A stretch of DNA of 64,000 nucleotides from positions 62,001 through 126,000 of the forward strand of contig CALCBD010000004.1 of assembly GCA_937897985.1 (NCBI GenBank), read 5' to 3'. The notes beneath the pieces were generated by a model. The model did no database searches. It saw nothing but the letters and a program-made list of their open reading frames with translations, and had not been told where the DNA came from. Positions within the stretch are counted from its first letter, which is position 1, and the number at the start of each line of letters is the position of its first letter. A program made the position numbers and the translations under genes. The DNA is from an uncultured Paludibacter sp. GTDB taxonomy: Bacteria > Bacteroidota > Bacteroidia > Bacteroidales > Paludibacteraceae. Of the stretch, positions 1 to 7,887 are shown piece after piece.

Positions 1-208
1 AGAATGAGAAAAATAATTTTACCTGAGTGTCCATTGCTGCAGCGCCGATTGAAATAACCATGGCTGCAAGTATTTTATCCAAATCGCCCGATACGACAGC
101 TATTGATAACTGATCTAAACGAGAACTTTCGAGGCGGGAAACTTTGCCGTTAAGTTCTTCGATTTGAGCTTGTAACTGTTCTAAAGTTACTTCATTTGAC
201 TTTTCCAT
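1..208 (-). CDS. DsrE/DsrF-like family protein (partial, C-terminus cut by window edge)
   Basis: Only the first 69 codons are present; the gene runs off the left edge. The start is ATG at 208. Residues 5-30 form a heptad-like coiled coil rich in E, L and Q. They are followed by a hydrophobic beta-strand/helix segment containing SGDLDK and AAMVISIGAAAMD, and then a phenylalanine-rich strand. This order (coiled coil, SGDLDK, GAAAM, FF) matches the DsrE_2 type of the DsrE/F/H superfamily, small proteins linked to sulfur transfer or thiol chemistry. The gene diverges from a Crp/Fnr-type regulator, which suggests regulation by that protein. The active-site part cannot be seen, so no specific reaction is assigned. 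Confidence 0.75.
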   Translation of the reverse strand, partial: MEKSNEVTLEQLQAQIEELNGKVSRLESSRLDQLSIAVVSGDLDKILAAMVISIGAAAMDTQVKLFFSF

Positions 209-252
209 TCTGAGAATTTTTAAATGAATTTTTAATTAAAGAATTATTTCTG

Positions 253-285
253 CAAATGTATTACGGAATTTTTTATTTAATTCAA
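253..285 (-). promoter_or_regulatory. Bacteroidota-type promoter for the DsrE-like gene
   Basis: Read on the minus strand, TACATTTG at 260-253 fits the -7 consensus TAnnTTTG. TTG at 285-283 sits 22 bp upstream as the -33 element. Transcription would start near 246, leaving a leader of about 40 nt before the ATG at 208. Confidence 0.5.
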
Positions 286-313
286 AATTTGCAGTGCATA
301 TACATACAATATT

Positions 314-343
314 TTGTGATTTGCATCACATTGCATATATTTG
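314..343 (+). promoter_or_regulatory. Bacteroidota-type promoter of the Crp/Fnr-like gene
   Basis: The -33 TTG lies at 314-316 and the -7 element TATATTTG at 336-343, with 19 bp between them, matching the TTG / TAnnTTTG consensus. The predicted start is near 350, just ahead of the ATG at 369. A Crp-like palindrome fills the spacer. Confidence 0.65.
315..330. promoter_or_regulatory. Perfect Crp/Fnr-type palindrome (candidate operator)
   Basis: TGTGA-N6-TCACA is a perfect inverted repeat with the spacing of the classical CRP site. It overlaps the -33 TTG and occupies the spacer up to the -7 box, so a bound dimer should block transcription. The half-sequence TTTGCATCA recurs at 341-349. Inference: this is the autoregulatory site of the neighbouring Crp/Fnr-like protein, possibly also controlling the divergent DsrE-like gene. 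Confidence 0.6.
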
Positions 344-368
344 CATCAACATTCAAAAATTTGAGTAA

Positions 369-1046
369 ATGCAAAACGATTGTAGACTATGCCCAATGAA
401 AACCAAAGCCACTACCATGTTGAGTGACTGCAGTTTAGACCAGTTAAGTAATAATCATCTGGAATTAAAGCTGAAAAAAGGTGATTCCATAATTAAAGAA
501 GGAACTTACTCCACCAACGTAATTTTTTTACGTACCGGATTAGCTAAAATCCATTTGGCGGGTCCGTACAATGAGCAAATAGTAAAAATTGTAAAAGCGC
601 CAACTTATCTGGGATTACCAACCACCTTTGGGAGTAAAATCAATCAGTATTCGGTAACAGCTATCACCGAGGCTGAGGTATGTTACATTGATTTACAGGT
701 ATTTCTCTCAATTCTGGATGAAAACAAAGAATTTACGCATGAAATTATTCAGGAATTTTGCAAAAATGAACTGGAATCATTTCATCGCTGTGCCAACCGC
801 ACTCAAAAACTCATCAGAGGTAACATGGCTGATGCTTTACTTGACTTTTCGGACAAAATTTTTAAGTCAGACAGTTTTATATTACCGCTTTCGCAGACCG
901 AATTTGCAAATCTGGTGGACACAAGCCGCGAAAGTGTCAGTAGGGTGTTAAGCGAATTTGACAAGGATGGCATTATCAGGTTGAACGGGAGAAAAATTGA
1001 GATTTTAAATAAAAAATCATTGATTATGATTAGCCAGAACGGCTGA
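369..1046 (+). CDS. Crp/Fnr family transcriptional regulator
   Basis: A 225-residue protein with an N-terminal cyclic-nucleotide-binding-type beta-barrel (about 25-130), a dimerisation helix (about 120-150) and a C-terminal winged helix. The recognition region contains TEFANLVDTSRESVSRVLSE near residues 178-197, typical of Crp/Fnr HTH domains. Cysteines at 5, 8 and 20 near the N-terminus recall Fnr-like members, but they do not form the classic Fnr four-cysteine pattern, so redox or Fe-S sensing is only possible. It is transcribed away from the DsrE-like gene, and a perfect TGTGA-N6-TCACA site lies inside its promoter, which suggests autoregulation. Confidence 0.9.
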   Translation: MQNDCRLCPMKTKATTMLSDCSLDQLSNNHLELKLKKGDSIIKEGTYSTNVIFLRTGLAKIHLAGPYNEQIVKIVKAPTYLGLPTTFGSKINQYSVTAITEAEVCYIDLQVFLSILDENKEFTHEIIQEFCKNELESFHRCANRTQKLIRGNMADALLDFSDKIFKSDSFILPLSQTEFANLVDTSRESVSRVLSEFDKDGIIRLNGRKIEILNKKSLIMISQNG

Positions 1047-1097
1047 TCAAAACCAATGATTTTAAACAATAAATACATTATAATCCTGCAGCAACAC

Positions 1098-3758
1098 TCA
1101 ATCGTCGGTATCTTTACCTGCAAATTTTGCAGGATAAGGTATGTCTCTTTTCATGGCAAACCACAAAATTCTGTTCATAAGGTCATCGTTACCCGAATCT
1201 ATTCCGGCAAATTGAGGTTCCATACTTTTTTTTGCAAAATGCAGTTCAGTAGCTTTTAATTCGGTTAAGGGTTTGTTTAATTCATCGAGTGGAATTCGGT
1301 TAGGTACCGACACAAACGGAGTAAAATCGGGCTTTTCTTCAAAGCACGACCACAATGGAGTGGCGATTGCATCCTGAATATTCATCGGTGGCAAGCCCAG
1401 TATCTGTTCGATGGTTCGTACCAGCGACGGTTGATTATATGGTTCCGAAATCGTTTTGCGAAGTCTTGAATATGGGCTGATGACCATCCCCACCGTCCGG
1501 AACGACGACACATGATCCCAGCCATCCTGCGAATCGTCCTCGGTAATCAGTATCACACTGTTTTTATAGAATTTACTGTGAGTAAAGGCTTCGACAATTT
1601 GCCCGAGTGCCAGATCATTATCGGCTACAGCGGCACGCGGAGTTGGAAAACCGGGCGATAAACCGGCAGTATGATCAGCAGGCAAAGCAATCATCAATAA
1701 CTGAGGCAGTGAGTCGCCTTCCATTTTTGCATACCTGTTCAATTCAGCAATAAAGGTTTTAGCCCTGAGCACATCCGGAATTTTATGACTGTCGTATCCC
1801 GGATATTGCTGATTCATAAGTGGTACAACAGTATTTAAAGTAGTAACATTTTTAAATTCAAATTTTTCATTATTTAAATATTTACCGTATATAGCTTTCC
1901 AGTCTAATTTTGAATCGAATTGGGGAATGCATGCTTCGCCAAAAATTTCGACTGATACTCCGTGTTTCCGTGCATTGTCCCACAAAAAACCGGTCGGAGC
2001 ATAAACCAGTGCATCTGTTTGAACATGAGGATAACTACGAAACCAGGCACGTACATTTTTTTCGATATAATCAGTCACAATAGAGGCATCAGTCCATTGG
2101 TGACCTTCGGCCGAGCATTTACCCGAAACCATAAAATTATCCATTAACAAATACTCATCAACAATTTTATGTGTATTCGGCGTAATTTCTTCGCCAAAAG
2201 TACAAAGTCCGGCATCTCCGTTTCCTTTTTTAACATCTCCGAGAATCTGGTCGTATGTGCGGTTTTCTTTGATTATATAAAGTACATGTTTGAAAACTGA
2301 AGGTTCACCGATACGTTCGGGTAACGGACGCGGCTTTGCATCAGGACGAGGTGCAAGTTCAGCCTTTTCAAGCCTGTTGAGTTGATTCAGTGCTATAACC
2401 CGCTTTGTGTAGTTTTTGAGCACTTTGTCGGAAGGCATATCGATAACTGATACTGAAGCTAAAGCATGATGTGAATTAAAAACTGCTTTACCTTTATAAA
2501 GATTGAAGGCAAGATCGGGGCCATTGGCTTCAAGATTGGTTACAAAAATCTGTTTTTTGTTTTTTACCGAAACGGAAGATGGATAATAACCAGTTGGTAT
2601 AAAACCTTTTACATAACTTTTCTGAATCTTTGAATTTGTTGCGCTGTTTTTTCCGAGTTGAACGAAAGCGATAGCATTGTCAAGACCAGCAGCAACATAA
2701 AGCACTTTTCCATCTGCCGAAACTGTCAGTCCATTGGGAGAATCGCCGAAATACTGATTGATATCAGGTTGTAACCTAATCGGGATAGTCTCAACTACCG
2801 AGTCAATCTGAGTATTTATCACACTGACGGCATCACTGTTTGAATTAGTCAGGTAAACGAATTTTCCATCGGGTGAAGCGGTTATTTCATTCGGATGCAA
2901 TCCTACAATCAGTTCACCAATCAGTTTTCCTTCGGTAGTATCGAAAATACTGATACTACCCTCACGGGTTGCTGCACTGGTGGTATCAATACGTGCTTTT
3001 CCCCAGGGTACACCAGCTACATTTTCATCCTTTGGTTCGGGAACCCGACCGGCCCAGTTAGTGACGTACAATTTATGATTTGCAACAGCTATACCATAAG
3101 GAGCAACGCCCGTGTCGGCTGTCCACAATTTTTTTCCGGAATCCATGTCCAGTTTCAGCAGTTGATTGTTACCGTTGAGAACAACATATAGTGCAAAAAT
3201 ATTTTTTTCCTGCCTTATTATCAGTTCGTTGGGCAAAGCTGACGCAGCCGGCTTTTTGGCTTCAAATGGATATAAATGCTTTACTTTTGTAGTATTTCCG
3301 TCCCATTCAACCTGAATCACATAAGAATTAGCCATATTTCCATCCACTGTACTCCAGCTTATTCTGTCGCTGCCATTCACTTTGTTCCATTGAATACCCG
3401 AATATGTATTCATGGCTCTTTTTTTTGTAGTATTCAGTTGGGGAATATCTTTCAGAAGAAGTGTATGAACAACTTTCCTGCTCTTTGTGTCCATTATGAC
3501 CAGACTGTAACGTTCTTCCACAGCCAGCCAATGTCCATCGGGCGACAGAACAGCATCCATTGCATGATTTTCAAGCAACGAATCGCCAAAGAAAATCTGA
3601 ACGCCTGCCGATGACACTGTCCTGTCATTGGTCAGTTGCAGAGAGCCGGCAAGTCCCTCATTTTTAATATATTTATTAACATTCTGAGCAATTACCAATG
3701 CATTTAAATTTGCAAAAAGCAATGTCAAAATTTGAAATAAAAATTTTAACCTTTTCAT
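1098..3758 (-). CDS. Exported YVTN beta-propeller / phosphoesterase fusion protein
   Basis: An 886-residue protein with a signal peptide (about 1-25). Residues about 50-430 form a YVTN/Lactonase-type beta-propeller, with repeats such as ASPDGKFVYLTNSNSDAVSV. Residues about 495-800 form a phosphoesterase domain of the phospholipase C / acid phosphatase type (PF04185 family), seen in YIIKENRTYDQILGD, SAEGHQW, ADHTAG and ITEDDSQDGWDHV. The Glu-Asn after YIIK and the Asp/His clusters are the metal-binding positions of this family. Propeller plus phosphoesterase fusions are a recognised architecture, but their substrate is generally unknown. The gene converges on the Crp-like gene with about 50 bp between them. 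Confidence 0.85.
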   Translation of the reverse strand: MKRLKFLFQILTLLFANLNALVIAQNVNKYIKNEGLAGSLQLTNDRTVSSAGVQIFFGDSLLENHAMDAVLSPDGHWLAVEERYSLVIMDTKSRKVVHTLLLKDIPQLNTTKKRAMNTYSGIQWNKVNGSDRISWSTVDGNMANSYVIQVEWDGNTTKVKHLYPFEAKKPAASALPNELIIRQEKNIFALYVVLNGNNQLLKLDMDSGKKLWTADTGVAPYGIAVANHKLYVTNWAGRVPEPKDENVAGVPWGKARIDTTSAATREGSISIFDTTEGKLIGELIVGLHPNEITASPDGKFVYLTNSNSDAVSVINTQIDSVVETIPIRLQPDINQYFGDSPNGLTVSADGKVLYVAAGLDNAIAFVQLGKNSATNSKIQKSYVKGFIPTGYYPSSVSVKNKKQIFVTNLEANGPDLAFNLYKGKAVFNSHHALASVSVIDMPSDKVLKNYTKRVIALNQLNRLEKAELAPRPDAKPRPLPERIGEPSVFKHVLYIIKENRTYDQILGDVKKGNGDAGLCTFGEEITPNTHKIVDEYLLMDNFMVSGKCSAEGHQWTDASIVTDYIEKNVRAWFRSYPHVQTDALVYAPTGFLWDNARKHGVSVEIFGEACIPQFDSKLDWKAIYGKYLNNEKFEFKNVTTLNTVVPLMNQQYPGYDSHKIPDVLRAKTFIAELNRYAKMEGDSLPQLLMIALPADHTAGLSPGFPTPRAAVADNDLALGQIVEAFTHSKFYKNSVILITEDDSQDGWDHVSSFRTVGMVISPYSRLRKTISEPYNQPSLVRTIEQILGLPPMNIQDAIATPLWSCFEEKPDFTPFVSVPNRIPLDELNKPLTELKATELHFAKKSMEPQFAGIDSGNDDLMNRILWFAMKRDIPYPAKFAGKDTDD

Positions 3759-3880
3759 TGTGACATATAATTTGATTCAGGAATTTACTTGAAAAAATTT
3801 AACTGTTTATTTTTCATAAAAAGAGAAAAGAACGCTGATTCGGGTGAATTCAGCTGATGAATTTAGTATCCGGAATTTAT

Positions 3881-4798
3881 TCAACAATCCGTTCTTTTCC
3901 GACCTACGCCCTCATCAACATTGACAGAATCCGGAGGAAGCAACAGTGACTCCGGATTGCTCAGAATTTTGCTCAGCAACCGCATGGATGAAGCATAATA
4001 AAATCCATCGCAAATGAGTTCATCAAGAACAAATTTCAAAAGTATGGTTTTGGATGCAACCAGTTCTCCATGTTTATTCATGTTATGACGGCGTGATTTT
4101 TTACCCATGACAACAAACATACTACAGGTACCGAATTCATATAGATGATGATAAATTGATTCCACTCCGATTGAACCGATATTGGTTAAAAACACACTGC
4201 AATGTCAGGGACTTGCTTTCTCAATGAATTTTGGCATCAATCCCACTTTATCAAGCCACAACAACACCCAGACTACAATTCGCATCGACAAATCGGGTAA
4301 CATCCCGAGTATTTTTGAAATAATGTCGGAAGCATTCTGTTGACCCGGCTTTTGATTTTCTTCCTGTTCCTGACGGGTTTTGCGTACAATATCGTGCAAT
4401 GTATCAGTTGGCTGGAAATGAGGCTTAATAAGTGTCTCCTCGCCGTTGTCGGAAAGTGAACGCTTCACAGCAATTGAAAAACTCAGGTGATTTCTTGCGA
4501 AAATTTTATTCCACATTATAAACCTGTTCAGATGAGGACGTTGCGAAATCAACCTTACTAAAGAAGCCATAATTACGTGCATGATTGACAAATCGGGGAT
4601 ATCATCCTTATGATCCCTGATAAATTTTTCGATGTGATCTATCGCAATTCTTTCCTCAAAATAGTTCTGTGCATCCATTCGGGTACGAAGGAAATAAGGG
4701 ATAACTGAAAAAACAGCATCTACTTTCCGTACGCGCCATCCGTCATACCGATCGCCCCAACTCCATTTATAATACTTAAATTTATCCTCTTTTTTCAT
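3881..4798 (-). pseudogene. E2-like acyltransferase catalytic domain, interrupted by one in-frame TGA
   Basis: Two open segments (4834-4205 and 4195-3881) are in the same frame, separated by one TGA codon at 4207-4205. Together they align end to end with the intact 305-residue paralogue just upstream. The intact copy reads SPFHCS and this copy reads SP-stop-HCS, so a Phe codon has become TGA; TTC to TGA needs two substitutions. The start is placed at ATG 4798 (MKKEDKF), matching the paralogue's N-terminus, rather than the ATG at 4834. Everything else is well preserved, including TNIGSIGVESIYHHLYEFGT and the final GVGRKR. It is either a recent nonsense pseudogene, two separate polypeptides, or a read-through or selenocysteine site. 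I see no convincing SECIS-like hairpin after the TGA. Confidence 0.75.
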
Positions 4799-4927
4799 AC
4801 TAAAAATAGTTTTTTGAAAAGGAGTATGAAACATGTACAGTCAGCCACCGGACGAATTTCAAATGCTTTCCCGAATGAATAATGATTTTTTCAGAAATTA
4901 TACAATCAGTTGAAGTAATTCTTTGAC

Positions 4928-5845
4928 TTACTTATCAATACGTTTTCGTCCGACTCCTTCATCAACAATTACGTCAGTTGGCGGAACCAATAGTGAATCC
5001 GGATTATGAAGGATTTTTTCGAGCATACGCATGGAAGAAGCATAATAAAAACCATCGCAAATGCGCTCGTCCAGAACGAACTTCAATTCCACTGTCTTGT
5101 TCAGTTTTTTCTCATCTCCCTTTTCGAGTTCATATTTTTTGGTTTTCTTACCCATAGAGGCAAACATACTGCATGTACCGAATTCGTAAAGATGATGATA
5201 TATCGATTCCACTCCTATCGAGCCGAGATTAGTCAGAAAAAGTGAACAATGGAAAGGGCTTAAATGGAAAAGCGGTTTGGGCATAATTCCCACTTTATCG
5301 AGTTGTTTGACCCCAAAGATCAATGTACGTAACAGAAAATCGGGGAAATAACCCATTATTTTTGAAATTGCATCCGACGAATTTTGAGTGCCTACAGGTT
5401 GATTTTTTCTGATTTCCTCGTTGAGTTTGTTAACCACATCTGCTAAAGTGTCGGTGGGTAAAAAGTAGGTTTTGATCACCGTTTCTTCACCCTCGTCGGT
5501 CATCGACCGCTTAATTGCCAGCGAGAAACTCACGTGATTTCGGGCAAAAATTTTATTCCAAACTATAAAGCGGTTGATGTAAGGTCGTTGAGAGATGAGC
5601 CGGACCAATGAAGCCATAATGATGTGCATCAACGACAAACCCGGAAACTCAGCTTTATGTTTGTGTATAAAGTCTTCGATAATATCAATCGGCACTTTCA
5701 CTTCGTAAAACACTTCAGAATCGACACGGGTAGGAAGTATAAACGGAACTACCGAAAAAATCGGGTCTACTTTTTTAACACGCCATCCATCGTACCTGTC
5801 ACCTATAGTCCACCTAAAGTATTTCAATTTGTTTTTTTTGTCCAT
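4928..5845 (-). CDS. Stand-alone 2-oxoacid dehydrogenase E2-like (CAT-fold) acyltransferase domain
   Basis: The 305 residues correspond to the catalytic (chloramphenicol acetyltransferase-like) domain of E2 components, with no lipoyl domain or E1/E3-binding domain in front. Family landmarks are FLTNLGSIGVESIYHHLYEFGT (the E2 ISNLG-x-x-G strand) and the C-terminal VLDERICDGFYYAS, equivalent to the E2 active-site DHRVVDG. At the catalytic histidine position this protein has Glu (DERICDG), so normal acyl transfer is doubtful. The 3' neighbour is a tandem duplicate broken by a TGA. The role is unknown; a structural or non-canonical acyltransferase function is possible. Confidence 0.75.
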   Translation of the reverse strand: MDKKNKLKYFRWTIGDRYDGWRVKKVDPIFSVVPFILPTRVDSEVFYEVKVPIDIIEDFIHKHKAEFPGLSLMHIIMASLVRLISQRPYINRFIVWNKIFARNHVSFSLAIKRSMTDEGEETVIKTYFLPTDTLADVVNKLNEEIRKNQPVGTQNSSDAISKIMGYFPDFLLRTLIFGVKQLDKVGIMPKPLFHLSPFHCSLFLTNLGSIGVESIYHHLYEFGTCSMFASMGKKTKKYELEKGDEKKLNKTVELKFVLDERICDGFYYASSMRMLEKILHNPDSLLVPPTDVIVDEGVGRKRIDK

Positions 5846-5871
5846 TTCAATCAGGTATTAATTAACGGCAC

Positions 5872-5879
5872 CAAAGATA
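5872..5879 (-). promoter_or_regulatory. Possible -7 element for the acyltransferase pair
   Basis: The minus strand reads TATCTTTG, matching TAnnTTTG, 27 bp before the ATG at 5845. No TTG lies at the usual 19-21 bp spacing (nearest CAA on the plus strand at 5905), so only the -7 half is convincing. Confidence 0.35.
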
Positions 5880-5978
5880 ATATTTATATTCAAAAAATAA
5901 TTTTCAAAGAAGATGGATTTCATTTTTTCAATAAAATTATCTTTGTAAAAACAGAATAAATCACTGTTATACAATTTC

Positions 5979-7883
5979 TTACAACTTCACAATAGTTAAT
6001 TTTAACTGATTATTTTCGTGAATTATTCCGTTATCGAGCAGAAAGCGGACTACTTTTAAAGTTTTAGGTTCAGTGTTTTTTAACTGACTTACTAATTGAT
6101 TTATTGTCAGTGATTCATTTGTTAATAATTTGATAATTTGCATTTTAAGATCATCAAATTCCTCTGTCGTCAATTCGCTTGCTTTCTTTTTCAGGCAAAT
6201 ATCACAAATACCACAGGGTCTGGTATTTATTTCGCCAAAATAGTTGAGCAATACCTGACTGCGACAAATATTTTCTTCATTCACGTAATCGAGTACACTT
6301 TTCACCCTTGTAATGTAACGATCGCGACGGTCTTCATAAGCTTCTCTGCCAAGTATTATTCTTCCGGTATCTTCGCGTTCGTGTGTTAAAGTCAGAAACG
6401 GCGTTTTTTTCCGTGGTATGTACTGAATAATTTTTTCTTTAGCCAGTGCTGACAACTGCTTATAAACATCATCACGCTTCCAGCCAAGCCGATTAGCAAT
6501 CAAATCTTCATTTATGTAGGCAGGATCGGTAAACAATCCGGTATATGACCGCAGAAGTATGTGTATTAACTGGTCCTGTTCGTTATTTTGCTTCAGTTTG
6601 TACAAATCATCTTTCAGTAAAGTAAAAAGCACTCTGGATGTATTGTCCTGTTCGTCAGTCAATTCAATATACCCGGCTTGCTGAAGAATCTTCAGACTAT
6701 TGTATGCAATAAGTACCGGCAAACTGAATTTGGTACAAAAATCAGCAATATCAAAAGCAAAAACACAATCCAGACCCGAACCAATACCAACTCCGAGATA
6801 ATTACACAAAGCGTCATAAACACGAATTACCATCTCTTTTCCGGGAAAGGAATCGCTGATACGTTTTCGCATTTTCACGGCATCGCCATTGTTGCAGAGC
6901 ACAACCGCATAGGCTTTTTTCTCATCGCGTCCCGCACGACCGGCTTCCTGAAAATAGGCTTCGAGCGAATCAGGTAAATCAATATGAATTACTGATCTCA
7001 CTTCTGCTTTATCTATTCCCATTCCGAATGCATTGGTCGAAACTATAACCCTTGTTTCGCCCGATTTCCAGCGATTTTGCCGTTCGTCTTTAGTTTCGTT
7101 TTTCAGTCCGGCGTGAAAGTGTTCAGCTGTGATTCCGTTTTGACTGAGGAAATCTGCAATTTCTTTGGTCCGTTTTCGGTTACGGACATAAACTACCGAG
7201 GTACCCTGAACATTGTTCAGAATTTTTAGCAATTGCTCTTCTTTGTTTTCTGTTGTTCTGACCACATAAGCCAGATTGGAACGGGAAAAACTTTTCTGAA
7301 AAACATTTTTTTTGCTGAATTTCAGTTTTTCCTGTATATCGTCCACTACCTGAGGAGTAGCGGTAGCTGTAAGTGCAAGTACAGGTACCGACGGAAGTAC
7401 ATCACGAATATCGGCAATACGAAGGTAAGATGGTCTGAAATCGTAACCCCACTGCGAGATACAATGTGACTCGTCGACAGCCAGGATGCAAACTTTTGCC
7501 AACCTGATTTTTTCGATAAATACCGAAGTCGACAAGCGTTCGGGCGAAACATACAGAAACTTGTAAGCACCATAAATACAATTGTCGAGAGTGGTGAGAA
7601 TTTCGTCGTTCGACATGCCGGAATAAATGGCAGCAGCAAGAATATTGCGCTTTTTCAGATTTTCAACCTGATCCTTCATCAAAGCAATCAATGGCGTTAC
7701 CACCACGCAAACACCTTCCATAGCCATAGCAGGAACCTGAAAAGTCAGCGATTTTCCTCCACCGGTGGGCATCAGCCCAAGGGTATCGTTTCCCGAAGCA
7801 ATGCTCTGAATGATATCAGCCTGCAAAGGCCGGAACTGATCGTAACCCCAGTATTGCTTAAGTATGGCTTGAAACTGATTCAT
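5979..7883 (-). CDS. recQ: RecQ-family ATP-dependent DNA helicase
   Basis: A 634-residue superfamily 2 3'-5' DNA helicase used in recombination and fork repair. Walker A TGGGKS is at 40-45, the Walker B-type DESH box at 137-140 (followed by CISQWGYDFRP, the RecQ-specific loop), and motif VI QEAGRAGRDEK near 315. The RQC zinc site is visible as CRSQVLLNYFGE...CGICDIC near 540-570. No HRDC domain follows; instead there is a short C-terminal winged-helix-like segment ending at LKLTIVKL. This shorter form occurs in Bacteroidota alongside longer RecQ. The gene starts 4 bp after the end of the TonB-like gene, so the two are probably co-transcribed. Confidence 0.9.
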   Translation of the reverse strand: MNQFQAILKQYWGYDQFRPLQADIIQSIASGNDTLGLMPTGGGKSLTFQVPAMAMEGVCVVVTPLIALMKDQVENLKKRNILAAAIYSGMSNDEILTTLDNCIYGAYKFLYVSPERLSTSVFIEKIRLAKVCILAVDESHCISQWGYDFRPSYLRIADIRDVLPSVPVLALTATATPQVVDDIQEKLKFSKKNVFQKSFSRSNLAYVVRTTENKEEQLLKILNNVQGTSVVYVRNRKRTKEIADFLSQNGITAEHFHAGLKNETKDERQNRWKSGETRVIVSTNAFGMGIDKAEVRSVIHIDLPDSLEAYFQEAGRAGRDEKKAYAVVLCNNGDAVKMRKRISDSFPGKEMVIRVYDALCNYLGVGIGSGLDCVFAFDIADFCTKFSLPVLIAYNSLKILQQAGYIELTDEQDNTSRVLFTLLKDDLYKLKQNNEQDQLIHILLRSYTGLFTDPAYINEDLIANRLGWKRDDVYKQLSALAKEKIIQYIPRKKTPFLTLTHEREDTGRIILGREAYEDRRDRYITRVKSVLDYVNEENICRSQVLLNYFGEINTRPCGICDICLKKKASELTTEEFDDLKMQIIKLLTNESLTINQLVSQLKNTEPKTLKVVRFLLDNGIIHENNQLKLTIVKL

Positions 7884-7887
7884 AAGC

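Noticed and set aside
4205..4207. Selenocysteine at the TGA of the acyltransferase duplicate
   Set aside because: The intact paralogue has Phe, not Cys, at this site, and no stable SECIS-like hairpin is evident directly downstream; kept only as a remote alternative.
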